Shown one piece after another: positions 61,024-63,209 of a stretch of DNA of 63,209 nucleotides (within the stretch, counting starts at the first letter, position 1; every line of letters begins with the position of its first letter). The stretch spans positions 1-63,209 of the forward strand of contig CALESQ010000090.1 of the NCBI GenBank assembly GCA_937907455.1. The letters run 5' to 3'. Under the pieces are notes generated by a model, which was not told where the DNA came from, did no database searches, and saw only the letters and a program-made list of their open reading frames with translations. The translations under genes were made by a program, and so were the position numbers. This DNA is from an uncultured Caldilineales bacterium (GTDB lineage: Bacteria > Chloroflexota > Anaerolineae > JAAEKA01).

Positions 61024-61293
61024 GGCTAACGGTTTGCGTTATGCCCCGCAGGGGTACGCTGGGGCGGGGACGGCGAAGCCGTCCAGTCAGAAAAGGTTTT
61101 GCGGGCTTAGCGCTCCAAAATCATTATACAACGTTTCGACAAGTTCGACGCGACGCCCTGGTCAACGCTATTACACAGCTTTGTAATAGTGGTGGTCGGG
61201 AGTTGCTGTTTTTTCGCCCCCCGCCAGGCACTTACTACTCAATTTGCCTTGCGCCCTTGACTTCCCACATCATCTGTGCACGCTTTGTTAGCC
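61024..61293 (-). other. attC site 5 (270 bp, unusually long)
   Basis: It begins GGCTAAC and ends TGCACGCTTTGTTAGCC. The block 61026-61085 is identical to 60109-60168 of site 4. An inner hairpin CTATTACA-CAGCT-TTGTAATAG is conserved with a G-U change in site 4. Confidence 0.75.
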
Positions 61294-61297
61294 TGCG

Positions 61298-61384
61298 TTA
61301 TTCTTGCAGAAGCCATTTGGTTACCAAAGTTATATCATCCGAATCTAATTTTGTGCATTGAATACCTTTATCAATGCATCGTAA
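61298..61384 (-). pseudogene. Truncated cassette reading frame next to attC 5
   Basis: On the minus strand the frame reads CIDKGIQCTKLDSDDITLVTKWLLQE and stops 4 nt before attC 5, where a cassette gene should end. Upstream the frame is closed by a stop codon within 15 nt. It looks like the 3' stub of a lost gene; the family is unknown. Confidence 0.3.
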
Positions 61385-61423
61385 ACAAAGTTATTGCGTG
61401 AAGTCCAGCAAGCTAAATGCTCT

Positions 61424-61512
61424 CGTCGGTGTCACTCCGAACGCAGTGAGGAGTCCTCCATGCGTTCGTGAGAAGATTCCTCGGCCCTGACGGGCCTCGG
61501 AATGACAGGCTA
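61424..61512. repeat. Palindromic repeat beside the Mrr-like cassette gene
   Basis: It contains GTCACTCCGAACGCAGTGAGGAGTC and CCTCGGCCCTGACGGGCCTCGGAATGAC, a pattern of nested inverted repeats ending in GGAATGACAGGC. This style is common for small dispersed palindromic elements. It has no attC core ends. Confidence 0.5.
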
Positions 61513-61538
61513 CCAGCAATTCCGCAATAGGCGAATAC

Positions 61539-62054
61539 TTAATTTACGATGTAATCAATTTGTTGCACATAAATACCTGCGAATTTTGGAAAAGACGCCC
61601 ATGCAGGTGGGGCATTTGACGGCTCTTGTGATTTTGTTTCATACAAAAAGTCGCCCGCTATAAAAGTTATTGTCGCAATATTTTTACTTTTGGCAAATTC
61701 AAGTGCGCCTGATTGAAAACCACATGTAGCAAAAATCATTGCTTTTTGAGCGCTTGTGTCTTGAAGTTTCGCCCATAACGTCATTACATGGTCTCTTTCA
61801 ACTGGTCTACTATATCTTTTGCATTCAATCAAAACGGTAAAACTTGCGCCCTTGAATGCTGTGAATTTTGCGATAGCGTCAAACTCATATTCGCCACCTG
61901 CGCCAGAAAGATGCACTAAATTATTTACGGTAAATTGCTCTAAAGACTCATGCGCCGAAGCAAGCCAGTTTGCAACTTGTTTCTCATACTCTTGTGGAGT
62001 TACATCCACTGGGCTTGCTGGATTCCACGGGGAACTAGGATTGAATTTACTCAT
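61539..62054 (-). CDS. Mrr-like PD-(D/E)XK restriction nuclease
   Basis: A 171-residue protein consisting mainly of an Mrr catalytic domain: YEFDAIAKFTAFKGASFTVLIECKRYSRPVERDHVMTLWAKLQD, with Asp59, Glu77 and Lys79 as the catalytic triad, and ATCGFQSGALEFAKSKNIA as the conserved second half. Mrr enzymes usually cleave modified DNA and have a winged-helix DNA-binding domain, which is absent here. ATG 62054 begins 22 nt from attC 6. About 245 bp with a palindromic repeat and a gene stub separate its stop from attC 5. Confidence 0.82.
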   Translation of the reverse strand: MSKFNPSSPWNPASPVDVTPQEYEKQVANWLASAHESLEQFTVNNLVHLSGAGGEYEFDAIAKFTAFKGASFTVLIECKRYSRPVERDHVMTLWAKLQDTSAQKAMIFATCGFQSGALEFAKSKNIATITFIAGDFLYETKSQEPSNAPPAWASFPKFAGIYVQQIDYIVN

Positions 62055-62075
62055 ATGATAATTTTTAGCGAAGCA

Positions 62076-62207
62076 GCCTAACGGCTGGCGTTACTGGCAA
62101 GTGCGGGATGTGGCGGGAAAAAGCCAAAGCGCCGAATCCGCCGTTGGGGCAGAATCCCCAAAAGTGAGGGCAAAGCCCGCACTTGTCCAGTGCACGCGGT
62201 GTTGGCC
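62076..62207 (-). other. attC site 6 (132 bp)
   Basis: It begins GCCTAAC and ends TGCACGCGGTGTTGGCC. Long complementary arms (GGCAAGTGCGGG and CCCGCACTTGTCC) and GCGTTACTGG against CCAGTGCACGC with offset bases are textbook attC architecture. It lies 30 nt after the hicB stop. Confidence 0.9.
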
Positions 62208-62237
62208 TGCTTTTGACCTTAAAAAAACGCTTTGTTT

Positions 62238-62651
62238 TTAACGGGCAACGCTTTCGCGGGTTGCAATGTACTCAATAGCCGCCTGAGTAATAAACCCTGA
62301 ACGACTTTCGCCATGCTCATTAGCATATTTATCCATCAGATTTAGCACGCGCTCAGGCAAAGTAATATTTACCCTGCGTGTTTTACCCGATAGTTTTGTA
62401 ACATCAACAGTAACAAAAGCCCAAACTCCCCCAGCATAATTGGGGTTACTTTGATGAAATTCAACCGTTTTAGGCGAGGGAATAGGCTCGCCATCTACCA
62501 ATAAACCTTCCAAATGGCATTCAATCGCTTCAACGACTTCTTGTAATGCTTCATCAAGCGTATCACCTGCGCTGAAGCAACCGGGCAAATCAGGCACGGT
62601 AACGCCATAATCGCTTTCAGGGTCTTTATGAACGACAACAGGGTAACGCAT
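62238..62651 (-). CDS. hicB: HicB-family antitoxin
   Basis: A 137-residue antitoxin with two parts. The N-terminal RNase-H-like partial fold has the HicB hallmark YGVTVPDLPGCFSAGDTLDEALQEVVEAIECHLEGLL. A C-terminal ribbon-helix-helix domain (TRRVNITLPERVLNLMDKYANEHGESRSGFITQAAIEYI) should bind the hicAB promoter. It neutralises HicA by masking its active site. It follows hicA by 6 nt, the toxin-first order usual for hicAB. Confidence 0.93.
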   Translation of the reverse strand: MRYPVVVHKDPESDYGVTVPDLPGCFSAGDTLDEALQEVVEAIECHLEGLLVDGEPIPSPKTVEFHQSNPNYAGGVWAFVTVDVTKLSGKTRRVNITLPERVLNLMDKYANEHGESRSGFITQAAIEYIATRESVAR

Positions 62652-62657
62652 AGTTTC

Positions 62658-62855
62658 TCACTTTTTCTCTGACCAATTCCAACCGGCTTGACGATAAATA
62701 CTTCTCAATGTTCCAATAGGTAAATCTTTCTTTGGATGCGGAATAGTCACGCGCCCAGGCTTATCAGGATGTTTGTATTGGTGGTGGCTGCCCCGAATAT
62801 GGGCAAGTATCCATCCATCATCCTTGAGCCTGGCTATGATTTCGCGGCTGTTCAT
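62658..62855 (-). CDS. hicA: HicA-family mRNA interferase toxin
   Basis: A 65-residue dsRBD-like toxin that cleaves mRNA. MNSREIIARLKDDGWILAHIRGSHHQYKHPDKPGRVTIPHPKKDLPIGTLRSIYRQAG is canonical HicA, with the catalytic histidine in GSHHQY (His24). The length is normal. The start ATG 62855 lies 6 nt after TATAAT of its own promoter, indicating a leaderless message. The toxin-antitoxin pair shares one cassette, as is frequent in large chromosomal integrons where it may stabilise the array. Confidence 0.93.
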   Translation of the reverse strand: MNSREIIARLKDDGWILAHIRGSHHQYKHPDKPGRVTIPHPKKDLPIGTLRSIYRQAGWNWSEKK

Positions 62856-62861
62856 ATATCA

Positions 62862-62889
62862 ATTATACACACCATACACACGAAGTCAA
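62862..62889 (-). promoter_or_regulatory. hicAB promoter, leaderless geometry
   Basis: On the minus strand TTGACT (62889-62884), a 16-bp spacer and a perfect TATAAT (62867-62862), with ATG of hicA exactly 6 nt further. An internal cassette promoter is expected for toxin-antitoxin cassettes. Confidence 0.75.
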
Positions 62890-62926
62890 TATCCTATTTT
62901 GCGCAAGGGGCAGGCCAACTAGTAAT

Positions 62927-63020
62927 TATGCGGAATACATTCCGCATATCAGCGGGACGGCTATTCCGCTTTTTGCCCCCTGTCGGGGTATTATGCGGAA
63001 TACAGTCCGCATAATACCCC
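62927..63020. repeat. Repeated TATGCGGAAT palindromes upstream of hicA
   Basis: TATGCGGAAT-AC-ATTCCGCATA (62927-62948) is a perfect palindrome. A second, larger hairpin has a 15-bp stem GGGGTATTATGCGGA (62985-62999) with TCCGCATAATACCCC (63006-63020) and a 6-nt loop. Further ATGCGGA half-sites follow at about 63035 and 63059. No gene is seen from 62856 to the right edge. Confidence 0.7.
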
Positions 63021-63209
63021 GTAGCGGGGTGATATGCGGATTAAAAAATCGGAAAAAATGCGGAATGGACCGCCACCATCCTGCCGCTGTCATTTCGGAA
63101 CACGCCCAGTATAAAGCAGCTTCCCCCTGTAGTCAAGTGTCCTGGCCACGCGCCCAGGGCTTCTCAAAAGTCAGATTGGTGACATGATGAGGGCGAGGGC
63201 TTTGGCAGG

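Larger units (their letters stand above)
57567..62900 (-). mobile_element. Integron gene-cassette array (attC cluster)
   Basis: Six attC-like sites alternate with leftward genes, each site lying just downstream of a gene 3' end: 57567-57628, 58217-58276, 59510-59604, 60107-60357, 61024-61293 and 62076-62207. All have inverted core ends of the RYYYAAC/GTTRRRY type with imperfect internal arms. All intact genes share one orientation, as in integrons. No integrase is within the window, so it is either a CALIN (attC cluster lacking integrase) or the distal part of an integron whose intI lies beyond the right edge. Confidence 0.85.

Noticed and set aside
61424..61512. A further attC site
   Set aside because: Palindromic, but without RYYYAAC/GTTRRRY ends and not at a gene 3' end.

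Overview
The window looks like a chromosomal contig from the phylum Chloroflexota (Anaerolineae/Caldilineae type). The inference rests on protein style: secreted and membrane proteins with Pro-Thr linkers (MalE-like lipoprotein, LysM proteins, a metallopeptidase), KorAB 2-oxoacid:ferredoxin oxidoreductase, bactofilin, and good sigma70-type promoters (TTGACA/TATAAT) in a GC-rich background. No rRNA, tRNA or CRISPR array was found.

Layout. 0-9.5 kb: maltodextrin uptake and breakdown (malE-malF-malG without malK, a divergent MarR regulator and esterase, a cytoplasmic GH13 amylase), interrupted by a 1.4-kb array of hairpin modules. 9.5-13.5 kb: membrane protein/XRE regulator pair and a NatA-type ABC exporter with two permeases. 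13.5-14.2 kb: gene-free nest of miniature inverted-repeat elements. 14.3-22.6 kb: a rightward run (site-2 protease, zinc-ribbon/LysM protein, HEAT, AEC transporter, TPR, FecR-like, GT39-like). 22.7-29.9 kb: leftward korBA, bactofilin, DUF4446 and prs-like genes, with rdgB and a P450. 29.9-45.4 kb: thpR, a phasin-like gene, a GMC oxidoreductase/epimerase/trpA/glnS cluster, a LysM lipoprotein, plsC, rsmA, lepA and clpB. 45.6-55.8 kb: xer recombinase, purine nucleoside phosphorylase, a secreted metallopeptidase and dnaE interrupted by a LAGLIDADG intein.

56-63 kb is different: AT-richer, full of short leftward genes, and bounded on the left by gene wreckage (a possible MarR fragment, an acyltransferase, an IS110 transposase remnant). 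Six sites with integron attC architecture lie just downstream of successive leftward genes. The cassettes carry an NTF2-like protein, a Card1/Can2-like CARF nuclease, an unknown protein, an HNH nuclease, an Mrr-like PD-(D/E)XK nuclease and a HicAB toxin-antitoxin pair with its own promoter. I read this as an integron gene-cassette array enriched in defence genes. The integrase is not in the window; gene polarity predicts it beyond the right edge. This is the most interesting part of the window.

The dispersed elements link distant sites: a 259-bp MITE-like element occurs twice at identical length (13.6 and 30.6 kb), a second family with GGTTGAAA-containing ends occurs at 14.0 and 31.7 kb, and the second copy of that family contains hairpins resembling those of the 5.7-7.1 kb array.
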